Positions 25,706-33,715 of a DNA stretch of 64,000 nucleotides are shown here, piece by piece. The position numbers were made by a program, and so were the translations under genes. The DNA comes from an uncultured Opitutaceae bacterium. GTDB taxonomy: Bacteria > Verrucomicrobiota > Verrucomicrobiia > Opitutales > Opitutaceae. The notes under the pieces are model-generated. The model did no database searches. It was not told the origin of the DNA and worked only from the letters and a program-made list of their open reading frames with translations. Numbering within the stretch: the first letter of the stretch is position 1; each line of letters begins with the position of its first letter. Location: positions 6,282 through 70,281 of the forward strand of contig CALFXL010000039.1 of the NCBI GenBank assembly GCA_937958045.1, in the 5' to 3' direction.

Positions 25706-27295
25706 TCAGTGGACGATCAGCGACTCGCCGGTCATCTCGGCGGGTTTCGGCAGGCCCATCAGATCGAGCACCGTGGGCGCGATGTCGGCCAGGCGGCCGC
25801 CGGTGCGCATCTGGGTTTTGCCGGCGATGAAACCTTCGCCGACGACAAAGACTTCGACGAGGTTCAGCGTGTGCGCGGTGTGCGGACCGTTGACGGTCGG
25901 GTCCCACATCTGCTCGGCGTTGCCGTGGTCGGCGCAGACGACGGCACGGCCGCCGACGCTGGCGATCGCATCGAGCAACTCGCCGACGCCGCGATCGGTG
26001 GCTTCGACGGCTTTGATCGTCGCGGGCAACGAACCGGTGTGACCGACCATGTCGGGGTTGGCGAAGTTGACGACGACGAGACCGTATTTGCCGGAGAGGA
26101 TAGCCTCCTTCGACAGGCGCGTCACCTCCGCCGCGGACATCTCGGGCTGGAGATCGTAGGTCGCCACTTTCGGGCTGGCGGGACAGGCGCGCTCTTCGCC
26201 GGGGAAGGGATCTTTGCGGTAGTTGTTAAAGAAGAAGGTGACGTGAGGATTTTTCTCGGTTTCCGCGCAACGGAATTGAGCGATACCGGCGTCGGAGACG
26301 ACCTTGCCGAGGATATTCACGAGCGGCGCGGGCTTCGGCGAGATCACGTGCACGGGCAGACCCGCTTCGTATTCGGTCATCGTCGCGTAGTAGAGATCGA
26401 GTTTCGGGCCGCGATCGAAGCCCGTGAAATCGTCGAGCACGAACGCCTTCGTGATCTCGCGCGGGCGATCGCCGCGATAGTTGTAGAAGAGCACGGAGTC
26501 GCCGTTGGCGAATGTGGCGAGCGGCTTGCCGTCGATGCCGAGTATCCACGTGGCGGGTACAAACTCGTCGCCTTTTTGCGTCTCGGTGAGCGGATGATCG
26601 TAATAAGCCTGAATCGCGGCGGACGCGCTAGTGGCGCTGGCGGCGGCACGGCCCGTGAGCATGTCGTAAGCTTTCTGAACGCGTTCCCAACGATTGTCGC
26701 GGTCCATCGCCCAGAAACGTCCACATACGCTGGCGATCCGGCCGACGCCGATCTTCAAACATTCGGCTTCGACCTGCTGCACATAGCCGAGACCGGAGGA
26801 AGGCGGCGTGTCGCGACCATCGGTGAACGCGTGGATGAAAACCTGATCCGCCGTGAGACCGTCTTCCTTTGCCTGGCGAAGAATACCGTAGAGGTGATCG
26901 AGCATGCCGTGCACGCCGGCGTCGGAAACGATGCCCATGAGGTGCAGCTTGGCGCCGGGATTGGCTTTCACGCGCGCGACGGCGGCTTGCCAGGCGGGAT
27001 TGGTGGCGAGACGTTTTTCGGAGAAAAGTTTGTTCAGGCGCACGAGCTCCTGGTCCACGATGCGGCCCGCGCCGATGTTTTCGTGACCGACTTCGCTGTT
27101 GCCCATGACGCCGTCCGGGAGGCCGACATCGAGACCCGATGCGGCGACGAGCGTGTACGGGTAGGTAGCGTGCAGCCGGTCATCCGCGGCCTTCTTGGCT
27201 TGGGCGACCGCGTTGAAGGCGGCCTGGTCGGCGTGGGGGTTGCTGCCCCAGCCGTCGCGAATGACGAGGAGAACGGGTTTGCGCGGTGTACTCAT
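25706..27295 (-). CDS. gpmI: 2,3-bisphosphoglycerate-independent phosphoglycerate mutase
   Basis: A 529-residue di-manganese alkaline-phosphatase-superfamily enzyme interconverting 3- and 2-phosphoglycerate in glycolysis. The N-terminal metal site is in LLVIRDGWG, and the phosphoserine nucleophile is in MGNSEVGHENIGAG near residue 62. Other landmarks are FTDGRDTPPSSG, FYNYRGDRPREI, VVNFANPDMVGHTG and ADHGNAEQM (metal ligands). The ATG at 27295 (MSTPRKPV) is preferred over one seven codons upstream. It stands alone before the bidirectional terminator. Confidence 0.97.
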   Translation of the reverse strand: MSTPRKPVLLVIRDGWGSNPHADQAAFNAVAQAKKAADDRLHATYPYTLVAASGLDVGLPDGVMGNSEVGHENIGAGRIVDQELVRLNKLFSEKRLATNPAWQAAVARVKANPGAKLHLMGIVSDAGVHGMLDHLYGILRQAKEDGLTADQVFIHAFTDGRDTPPSSGLGYVQQVEAECLKIGVGRIASVCGRFWAMDRDNRWERVQKAYDMLTGRAAASATSASAAIQAYYDHPLTETQKGDEFVPATWILGIDGKPLATFANGDSVLFYNYRGDRPREITKAFVLDDFTGFDRGPKLDLYYATMTEYEAGLPVHVISPKPAPLVNILGKVVSDAGIAQFRCAETEKNPHVTFFFNNYRKDPFPGEERACPASPKVATYDLQPEMSAAEVTRLSKEAILSGKYGLVVVNFANPDMVGHTGSLPATIKAVEATDRGVGELLDAIASVGGRAVVCADHGNAEQMWDPTVNGPHTAHTLNLVEVFVVGEGFIAGKTQMRTGGRLADIAPTVLDLMGLPKPAEMTGESLIVH

Positions 27296-27457
27296 GATGA
27301 AAAGGGACTCCACCACGGATGACAGGCGGCGGGCCGGATAAAAGGCTAAAGTCAGACTTCACATGTCGCATGAGCGCCGATGTTAGCGCCTATTAAAACG
27401 TCTCGATGCGAAGAACGTGCGGCGATCGCCACGCCGCTTGCATGCGCACCGTCGATC

Positions 27458-28486
27458 TCACTCGAGCATCGCGGCCCAGGCGGACGTCCAGCATTCCTTT
27501 AGTCCCTCGGGCGTTTGCCACACGAAGAGCGCGGCAAGGCCGCGTTTTTCTGCGAAGGCCATGCCGGCTTCGACGCCGAGGACAAAGAGCGCGGTCGCGT
27601 AGCCATCGGCGTCCATGCAATTCGCCGCGAGCACGGACACGCTGCTCAATGCGCCGACCTCGTTGACGCCGGTGCGCGGATCGATGATGTGCGTGTGACG
27701 ACGGCCGCGATATTCGCGTTGACGGCGGTAGTCGCCCGATGTCGCCAGCGCGCAATCGCAGAGAGCGACGACGGTTTCGGGAAGCGGCTTTTGTCCGGGA
27801 GAAACGGGCGGACGTTCGACCCAGCACCACCACGGCTGGCCATCGGGTTTGCAACCGCGACCGCGTATTTCGCCGCCGACTTCGAGAAGAAAGTTGTCCA
27901 ACCCTGCCGCGATCAAACGTTCGCAGGCGAGGTCGACCGCGAAGCCCTTGGCGATGGAGGAAAGATCAACGGACAAACCGCCCGGTTGAAACGCGCGTCG
28001 GTTATCCGGATCGAGAGTAAGCCGCGTCCAACCGAACCGCGCGCGCGCGGCTTCGAGCGGAGCGGCGTTTATTTCGACCTCGGGACCGCTCGGGCCAAAA
28101 CCGATCAGATCGATAAACTCGCCGACCGTCGGATCGTAAGCGCCGTCGGTTTCCCGCGCGATCGCGAGCGCGCGTTGGAGCACGGTGAAAAATTCAGCCG
28201 GCAACACGTGCCAGGTACCGGCGGGAGCGCGGTTGAAACGCGTGAGGTCGGACGACTCGCTCCACGCGCTCATCTGGCGGACGACCTCGTCAAACGCGCC
28301 TTGCATGATCGCCTGCCAAAACTCCGGTGGACGCTCGGGCGGGGCCAGCCATTTGGCGGCCCAATACGTGCCCATGGTCGCACCCTCGGTGCCTTGGAGC
28401 GGATAACGCAAACCCACGCCGTGCAGCTGGGCTCGCGTTAATTGCGTCGGAATCAAGACGCGTCGCTCAAGCGAAGATGCGTCCAC
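27458..28486 (-). CDS. apbE: ApbE-like FAD:protein FMN transferase
   Basis: A 342-residue flavin transferase that attaches FMN covalently to threonine in target proteins, using FAD and Mg2+. The family signatures are ATMGTYWAAKW near the N-terminus, GGLSVDLSSIAKGFAVDLA, EVGGEIRGRG and RRHTHIIDPRTGVNEVGALSSVSVLA. The expected lipoprotein or signal peptide is not visible: the N-terminus (MDASSLERRVLIPTQL) is polar, and the preceding gene ends only 12 bases upstream, so export is doubtful. It is the last gene of a four-gene operon with exported PepSY, DUF2271 and DUF4198 proteins. Confidence 0.93.
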   Translation of the reverse strand: MDASSLERRVLIPTQLTRAQLHGVGLRYPLQGTEGATMGTYWAAKWLAPPERPPEFWQAIMQGAFDEVVRQMSAWSESSDLTRFNRAPAGTWHVLPAEFFTVLQRALAIARETDGAYDPTVGEFIDLIGFGPSGPEVEINAAPLEAARARFGWTRLTLDPDNRRAFQPGGLSVDLSSIAKGFAVDLACERLIAAGLDNFLLEVGGEIRGRGCKPDGQPWWCWVERPPVSPGQKPLPETVVALCDCALATSGDYRRQREYRGRRHTHIIDPRTGVNEVGALSSVSVLAANCMDADGYATALFVLGVEAGMAFAEKRGLAALFVWQTPEGLKECWTSAWAAMLE

Positions 28487-28498
28487 AGACGGGCAGAC

Positions 28499-29365
28499 TT
28501 ATAAAGGAAGCGCTTCGAGCGTAGCGATGTACACGAAGCTCTTTTCGTGCGGCACGCCGTGAAGCTCATCGAGAACGGAAGCAGTGACTTCCATCCAGTA
28601 GCGACCAGCGACGGGCCAATCGATTTTCACGAGACCTTCGGCGTCGGTGTGGAGGGTGATTTCGCCCGCGTCGTTGCGGAAACGATCGTCGCCGCGCACG
28701 ATCGCGACCTCGGCGCCGGCGACAGGTTTACCATCGAGGAGCACGCGGAAGGTCGACGGTTCACCCGCCACGAGATCGGTCGGGTGGGTGATGAACTCGA
28801 GTTCGAGATCCTTGCCGGTCGGCTTCAGATTTTCCGTCGTGGGTGCGCCACAAGTGACGAAGGCGAACACGCGACGACCGCCGGAGCTGCGAAGTTTGAA
28901 GCCGGGTTTCGCCGCCATGTTTTCCGAAACGAGCGTTTCGGGCGTGCCGCGCCAGCGCTGGACTTTGCCGTTTTCTTCCCACGTGCCCATCAAGCTGCCT
29001 TGCTGACCACCAGGACCACCAGGGCCTCCCGGACCACCGCGACCGCCGGGACGCAGCGAAATGACATAGGTGCCTTGTTTTTCGAGATGAAGTTCGAACG
29101 AGCTGCGGATCTGACCGCCGGTGGCGTTCTTGAGTTCGACCGGCGAACCATCGGGCGCGGTGACTTGGACCTGCGCGAGATTCACCGGACGATGATTTGG
29201 GAAAAAAAGATTGTTGGAAACAGCGGCTTCGACGGAGACCCATTGGTCGGTGCCGGAGAGCACGGTCATCGACGGAAGAATCCAAACGCGGTGAGCGTGC
29301 GCCAGCGTGGCTCCGATGCAGGAGAGGGCGGCGAAGGTGGCGATCTTGAAGAGGCGGGTATTCAT
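28499..29365 (-). CDS. DUF4198 exported protein
   Basis: A 288-residue protein with a signal peptide ending ATLAHAHRVW; the His-Arg-Val-Trp after the cleavage site is characteristic of DUF4198, a beta-sandwich family linked by context to metal uptake. An N-terminal domain (about 25-105) is followed by a glycine/proline tract with GGPGGPGGPGG (about 107-123). A C-terminal domain with GKPVAGAEVAIVRGD and TDAEGLVKIDWPVAGRYWMEV resembles a carboxypeptidase-regulatory or Ig fold. It lies between DUF2271 and ApbE genes on one strand. Its role is probably periplasmic or surface handling of iron or another metal (inference). Confidence 0.88.
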   Translation of the reverse strand: MNTRLFKIATFAALSCIGATLAHAHRVWILPSMTVLSGTDQWVSVEAAVSNNLFFPNHRPVNLAQVQVTAPDGSPVELKNATGGQIRSSFELHLEKQGTYVISLRPGGRGGPGGPGGPGGQQGSLMGTWEENGKVQRWRGTPETLVSENMAAKPGFKLRSSGGRRVFAFVTCGAPTTENLKPTGKDLELEFITHPTDLVAGEPSTFRVLLDGKPVAGAEVAIVRGDDRFRNDAGEITLHTDAEGLVKIDWPVAGRYWMEVTASVLDELHGVPHEKSFVYIATLEALPL

Positions 29366-29389
29366 GAGAGTGAGAATGCGGGTGGCGGT

Positions 29390-29911
29390 TTACTGTGTGG
29401 AAAGGATTTCGATGCCGATGCGGCCGAGTTCGTTTTCGCCGCGGGCTTCGGCTTTGATCGCGACGCCGTTGCCCCAGGTGAACGGAACGCTCACGACCTC
29501 GCGTCCACCGACCTCGCGCGAAGCTTCGACCACGAGCTGGTATTCGCCGGGCGCGAGTTCGGCGAGGCGCGGATCACTGGCTTTAAACACCAACGCATGT
29601 TCACCCGGCGCGCGCGTCGCGCCGGAAACACCATCGATCGGCAACGCGAGCGAGCGACCGCTGCGGCGCCACCAAAGACGCAGGTCTTTCAGCCACGTGG
29701 CGCCTTCGCCATTGGCCATGTCCACCGCGTACCAAACGTTGAGATTGGCGGCGACGGAGTTGTCGGGTTTGGCGATCCACGCGGCGACATAGGGGCGATG
29801 GTATTCGGCGACGTTGAGGCGAGGAATCTCGATGGTTACACGCAGGTCGCCGGCGCCAAACGCGGCCGGTGCGACAAGACTCGGGAGGAGAGCAACCAGT
29901 GGTTTTTTCAT
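29390..29911 (-). CDS. DUF2271 exported protein
   Basis: A 173-residue protein with a signal peptide (MKKPLVALLPSLVAPAAFGA). The DUF2271 body is visible: LRVTIEIPRLNVAEYHRPYVAAWIAK, then NVWYAVDMANGEGATWLKDLRLWWRRSGRS, GVSGATRAPGEHAL and GEYQLVVEASREVGGREVV. These proteins recur beside PepSY, DUF4198 and ApbE genes; biochemical function is not established. The start lies 16 bases after the PepSY gene stop and its end is 24 bases before the DUF4198 start, consistent with a single operon. Confidence 0.88.
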   Translation of the reverse strand: MKKPLVALLPSLVAPAAFGAGDLRVTIEIPRLNVAEYHRPYVAAWIAKPDNSVAANLNVWYAVDMANGEGATWLKDLRLWWRRSGRSLALPIDGVSGATRAPGEHALVFKASDPRLAELAPGEYQLVVEASREVGGREVVSVPFTWGNGVAIKAEARGENELGRIGIEILSTQ

Positions 29912-29927
29912 GAAGAAGGGGAGCGGG

Positions 29928-30566
29928 TCAGTGGATAAAAGCGATGATCAGCAGCACGGGTAGAAGGATGCCCGCGATCACGATCGGCCAAGTCGTCGGA
30001 CGACGACGCGCGTGCACATACAACAAGGCCAGGCCCGTCAGGCAGAACACGACGCAGGCCACCGAAAACACATCGAGGAATATCATCCACGCGAAGCCCG
30101 TGTGCCGGCCTTTATGCAGATCGTTCAGGTAAGAAATAAAGCCGCGCGACGTGAGCTCATGCGTGACCACGCCGGTTTCGCGATCGATGTTGAGCCACGC
30201 GTCGCCGCCGGGGCGCGGCAAATCGACGTGTAAATCGAGATCCGACCACTGCGCCGAGTGACCGGCGACGGACACGCCCATCGTCTCCGAAATCCAATCA
30301 ACGATGGCCGCGGGCACCGCATGCCGGCCGGAGTGAACGGGATCGTTTTGAAGCGACTGCAACAACGCGGGCGGAAGCGTCTCGCGCGTTTCCACGACCT
30401 TGGGCGTAGCGCCGATTTGGCCAGCGTGATTGAGCGTGATGCCCGTGACCGCAAAAAACAACATGCCGGCCAGCGACAACGCGCTGCTCACCCAATGCCA
30501 CAGATAAAACTGCTTGGTCCAAAACGCGCGTTTGCCTGACGACGACTGGGGGCGATTTTCCGTCAT
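29928..30566 (-). CDS. PepSY-associated transmembrane protein
   Basis: A 212-residue membrane protein. An N-terminal helix around WHWVSSALSLAGMLFFAVTGITLNHAG (about 24-50) has the W-H-W and N-H pattern of PepSY_TM proteins, whose histidines can bind haem. A periplasmic PepSY-like domain (about 55-150) and YLNDLHKGRHTG precede two C-terminal helices (about 158-205, ending IAGILLPVLLIIAFIH). Related proteins act as inner-membrane reductases for siderophore iron or as redox partners. The ATG at 30566 (MTENRPQ) is preferred; the frame to 30743 adds only non-membrane sequence. First gene of the operon. Confidence 0.88.
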   Translation of the reverse strand: MTENRPQSSSGKRAFWTKQFYLWHWVSSALSLAGMLFFAVTGITLNHAGQIGATPKVVETRETLPPALLQSLQNDPVHSGRHAVPAAIVDWISETMGVSVAGHSAQWSDLDLHVDLPRPGGDAWLNIDRETGVVTHELTSRGFISYLNDLHKGRHTGFAWMIFLDVFSVACVVFCLTGLALLYVHARRRPTTWPIVIAGILLPVLLIIAFIH

Positions 30567-30898
30567 GCTGCAGCGATGGGGAAAATTGCCGCACAGGCGA
30601 AGTCGCGACAGAAAGCCAGACAGACGTCCGGCGCGACGCGGCGGGTGGGAAAAACGATCGAGGCTTGCAGTTTCAAGTGTAGGAAAGTCAGCGGAGCGAG
30701 CGGAGGGCTGAGAGGACGGAAAGGAGCCGAGTTTGTGTAACAAAAAGGAGACCCGGGCAAGGAGAATTGAGAAGGAGTCTCATATTCGTTAAGGTGCATG
30801 CGGTGGATTTAGGAAAATCCCCTAGGGGCTCTTCAGCCACTTCCTTGCGAAAAGCGAATTGCGGAACGCCCAAGATTCGTAGGTGTTATACTCTATCC
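30567..30898. promoter_or_regulatory. 332-bp divergent intergenic region with palindrome and extended -10
   Basis: Between the divergent PepSY operon and the hypothetical gene at 30899. It contains a GGATTT/AAATCC inverted repeat (30805-30820) directly abutting the perfect palindrome CCCCTAGGGG (30819-30828), a candidate operator. An extended -10 sequence TGTTATACT at 30884-30892 lies only 6 bases before the next gene's ATG. I see no RNA gene in the rest. Confidence 0.45.
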
Positions 30899-31678
30899 AT
30901 GCTTCTTAGACGCTACCCGTTGCTTTTTCTACTACTTGCGCTGATCGGATCGATCTTCGTGAGCTGGCCAAAACGCTCCGAGTTTCTAGGGAGAACACCT
31001 CAATCAGCAGTGGCCAAGAGCGTAGTTTCTGCGCGCTCCATCGAAAGGACCTTTCCGAATTCCTTGATGGAAACGACTGAGGTGAATTCCTCGGTTGAAC
31101 CCGTCGCAAGCGTTGGTGAGCCAATTGCGCTCGACGCGGAAGCTTCGCTGATGTTGAGCGAGGAAATTGCCTGGCGCACAGCCGGGTCGGCGGCCGGACT
31201 GGAGCTGACCGATGCTCAGTGGCGTGCGTTTGCGGAGACGGCGATTTTGCATCAGGCGATTCGTTGCGCATACGAAGCCGAGATCGCCAACGTGACCATG
31301 GTGAACGACACGCTCTCGCGCGTCACCATTCCGTGTTACGCGGAAGAAGGGGAGTCGCTGCGCGATGAATTTTTTTTGGCGTTGAAAGAAGTCCTCGGCG
31401 GCGAAGCGGCGATGCAGGTATTCCGTCGTCTCGGGCGCGATCTTGAGGCTCGCTTCGGCGGCTTTGGCGTGGCGGTGCAAACGCTCGAACTTTCATTGGA
31501 AAACGACGGCGGTGCGTCTGCGGTGACGCGCACGGCGCATTATTGGAACAGCGATGAAGAGCGTGCGGTTGTGCGCCGCGAAATTCATTGGCCGCAGCTC
31601 GAGGACCCGTATGGCGATGCATGGGGCCCGCTGATCGCCCGCGTAGAACAATTCATCGGACGCAGAGCGCGCGGCTGA
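30899..31678 (+). CDS. Hypothetical membrane-anchored protein (259 aa)
   Basis: I do not recognise this gene. It encodes an N-terminal signal anchor (MLLRRYPLLFLLLALIGSIFV), a low-complexity Ser/Val linker to about residue 75, then a soluble domain rich in acidic residues with DAQWRAFAETAILHQAIRCAYEAEIANVTM and a conserved-looking C-terminal half (VTIPCYAEEGESLRDEFFLALKEVLG). No catalytic motif is evident. The first 100 codons appear less GC-biased than neighbouring genes. The start is supported by the anchor and by a -10 element immediately upstream, so the message could be leaderless. An alternative upstream frame from 30767 is rejected. Confidence 0.7.
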   Translation: MLLRRYPLLFLLLALIGSIFVSWPKRSEFLGRTPQSAVAKSVVSARSIERTFPNSLMETTEVNSSVEPVASVGEPIALDAEASLMLSEEIAWRTAGSAAGLELTDAQWRAFAETAILHQAIRCAYEAEIANVTMVNDTLSRVTIPCYAEEGESLRDEFFLALKEVLGGEAAMQVFRRLGRDLEARFGGFGVAVQTLELSLENDGGASAVTRTAHYWNSDEERAVVRREIHWPQLEDPYGDAWGPLIARVEQFIGRRARG

Positions 31679-31693
31679 GCTTGCGCGCTCCGC

Positions 31694-32539
31694 TCAATCG
31701 AAGCCAAAGAGCGAAATGCCCCAAGCTTTTGCCTGGGCGATGACCGCGGGCTTATCGACCATGATCACGCGGTTGTTTTCCAACGCGGCAGCCTGGATGC
31801 CCGCTTCGCGCATCGTCTCCAGCGTGCGCTGACCAAAGACCGGCACATCGAAGCGATAGTCCTGATTGGCTTTCACGGTCTTCACGAAAAGTGCGCCGTC
31901 GGTTTTGAATTCGCCGGCGCGACGCAGCATCGCATCCGTGCCTTCAAACGCCTCCACGGCGAGCACCGTGCCTTTGCGCACCACGCAGCCCTGACCGATG
32001 TCGAGTCGAGCGGATTCGCGCGCGATGTGAATGCCGTGCTCGAGATACTCGGGTTCGATCAGGAAACGTCCGCCCGTCATCACGCCAGAGGATGCGAGAT
32101 GATCGTCGATGAAACTGCGCGCATCCAACATTTGGATACCGAGCTTCTCGATCTCGGCGGCGATGGCGCCGAAGATGGTCTCGGCGTTGCGACGTTTGAG
32201 CGAAAAAAGAATGCGCGCGGCCTTAAGGTCGGGATGCAGTCCCTTGAACAAGCGGCGAGGGGTGATTTGTCCCGCCATGATCACGTAGCCCGCGCGGAAT
32301 TGCTCGAGCGTTTTCAGCATTTTGCCGAGCTGACCGACGAGGAGTTTTTTTCGCTCCGATTCCGGAAACGAGTCGTAGAGATCCGGACGCGTTTCCTCCT
32401 CAAACGCGATCAAACGCAGCGGCACGCCCGCGCGACGAACGCCCTGCGCGACGAGCATGGGATATTGCCCCTGACCGGCGATGAGCGCGACGGGTTTTTG
32501 AGGATCAAACTGTGGCGGGAGGAACGCGGAGATCGGCAC
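31694..32539 (-). CDS. lpxI: UDP-2,3-diacylglucosamine pyrophosphatase LpxI
   Basis: About 281 residues; hydrolyses UDP-2,3-diacylglucosamine to lipid X in lipid A synthesis, as the LpxH replacement used by many bacteria. The N-terminal domain starts VALIAGQGQYPMLVAQGVRRAGVPL, and the catalytic C-terminal domain has KRRNAETIFGAIAAEIEKLGIQMLDA, GQGCVVRKGTVLAVEAFEGTDAMLRRAG and LENNRVIMVDKPAVI. The start is uncertain: GTG at 32539 precedes the conserved region by about 16 codons, while the nearest ATG in frame (32797) lies inside the upstream kinase gene. It follows that gene on the same strand. Confidence 0.9.
   Translation of the reverse strand: MPISAFLPPQFDPQKPVALIAGQGQYPMLVAQGVRRAGVPLRLIAFEEETRPDLYDSFPESERKKLLVGQLGKMLKTLEQFRAGYVIMAGQITPRRLFKGLHPDLKAARILFSLKRRNAETIFGAIAAEIEKLGIQMLDARSFIDDHLASSGVMTGGRFLIEPEYLEHGIHIARESARLDIGQGCVVRKGTVLAVEAFEGTDAMLRRAGEFKTDGALFVKTVKANQDYRFDVPVFGQRTLETMREAGIQAAALENNRVIMVDKPAVIAQAKAWGISLFGFD
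32131..32139 (+). repeat. TTTGGATAC motif, copy 7
   Basis: Antisense within lpxI, opposite codons for GIQ. Confidence 0.6.
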
Positions 32540-32598
32540 AGGGAACGTGAATGAATGATGAGCGGGAGATCTGCGAGCGGGCACCCGGCGATCGGGTT

Positions 32599-33567
32599 TC
32601 AAACCGATTCTCCGTAGTGCTGCTTGTAGCTGTGGTAGCTGCGGTCGCTCGCGAGATATTCCATGTGGTTTCGCGGAAGACCGTTCAACACGATACCAAG
32701 GATTTCGTTTTTTCCGTTGTGAAGCGCGCGCAAACACTGCGCCGCACGACGGCGGCTGACGCGATTGTAGCCGCACACGTACAGAATCTCGTCGCAATGA
32801 TCCGCGATCAACACGGCGTCGTGCGCGACCGACATCGGCGGCGTGTCGATGACGATGAATTCGTAGCCGGCCTTGAGCGCCGCGAGGAGTTCTTCGACGG
32901 CGGTCGATTCGAGAAGCACGGACGTCGGTGCGAAAAGGTGGTCGAGATTATCCGCGATCGACGTGATCTGCGCGCGAAGATCGGCGATGGACGTTAAGCG
33001 CTGTGAGCGTGCGTCGGCGTCGATCAGGAGCGTGCGACGCCCATGCTGCGCACAACTCGCGGCAAAGTTGGCGGCGACAAATTGTTTTCCCTCGCGGCGT
33101 CCATGCGCGCAGACCGCAACGATCTTCGGGCAGGGATTTTTGGAGTGGAGCTTCGCGTTGCGATACAACCGACCGAATGCTTCCAGGATAGCACCGGCGC
33201 GACTTTGAGTAATCTGACCGACGCTGTCGTTGTTGGTGGAGGTTTCGACCTGCGGAATGATGCCAAGCAACTCACCACGGCCGATGCGCGCGATGTCGTT
33301 CGGCGTGCGCACGCGCGTGTCGATCCAGAGCAGAGTCGCAAAAACGCCAACAAACACGCCGAAGAACATCAGTACATCCGCGATCACCGGCGCGCTACGA
33401 ACTCCAACGACGCCACCCGCGAGTGCGCGCATCGCGATCACGGCGACAACGGCCGCAACGGCGGCAATCACGAAATGCTGACGTCTGCCGAGCCACCAAG
33501 AGCGCAACGCGCGATCGGATGCGCGGGCCATCAGGGGAGGGGATGAATCCTGGTGCGGGACGGACAT
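32599..33567 (-). CDS. Reduced Wzc/BY-kinase-like membrane ATPase
   Basis: 322 residues. Two transmembrane helices (about 32-50 and 62-82) lead into RTPNDIARIGRGELLGIIPQ, the linker that in Wzc/CapB proteins joins the chain-length domain to the kinase. The ATPase-like domain has a Walker A' (LLIDADARSQ) and Walker B (FIVIDTPPM), but its Walker A reads HGRREGKQ instead of the usual GEGKS/T. The C-terminus has a tyrosine cluster (SYHSYKQHY), as in autophosphorylating BY-kinases. The large periplasmic Wzz domain is absent. A role in exopolysaccharide export control is likely but unproven; activity is doubtful given the altered P-loop. Confidence 0.8.
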   Translation of the reverse strand: MSVPHQDSSPPLMARASDRALRSWWLGRRQHFVIAAVAAVVAVIAMRALAGGVVGVRSAPVIADVLMFFGVFVGVFATLLWIDTRVRTPNDIARIGRGELLGIIPQVETSTNNDSVGQITQSRAGAILEAFGRLYRNAKLHSKNPCPKIVAVCAHGRREGKQFVAANFAASCAQHGRRTLLIDADARSQRLTSIADLRAQITSIADNLDHLFAPTSVLLESTAVEELLAALKAGYEFIVIDTPPMSVAHDAVLIADHCDEILYVCGYNRVSRRRAAQCLRALHNGKNEILGIVLNGLPRNHMEYLASDRSYHSYKQHYGESV

Positions 33568-33715
33568 GAATCGTAGTGGAAAATCAACTACACGAAGACA
33601 GTGCCTAAGCGCGTCTCACGTGATGACAAACGAGCCATGCCGTGAGGGAGCAAGGATGATTTATCGGACGAGTGACGAGACAGTAGCGTGCGGCCACACG
33701 CCCGATTCGGCGTTG

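Noticed and set aside
25709..27322. 537-codon open frame on the + strand opposite gpmI
   Set aside because: Antisense shadow of a well-conserved glycolytic gene; composition is atypical and no motif is visible.
28547..29938. 463-codon + strand frame across the DUF4198 and DUF2271 genes
   Set aside because: It crosses a gene boundary antisense to two proteins with signal peptides and family patterns; no domain of its own.
32540..32797. N-terminal extension of LpxI into the upstream ATPase gene
   Set aside because: 86 Arg/Pro-rich residues with no LpxI similarity, overlapping a real gene; a GTG at 32539 fits better.
33660..33715. Hairpin GCGTGCGG/CCACACGC after the FecR gene as a terminator
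   Set aside because: One mismatch and no T-run on the minus strand.
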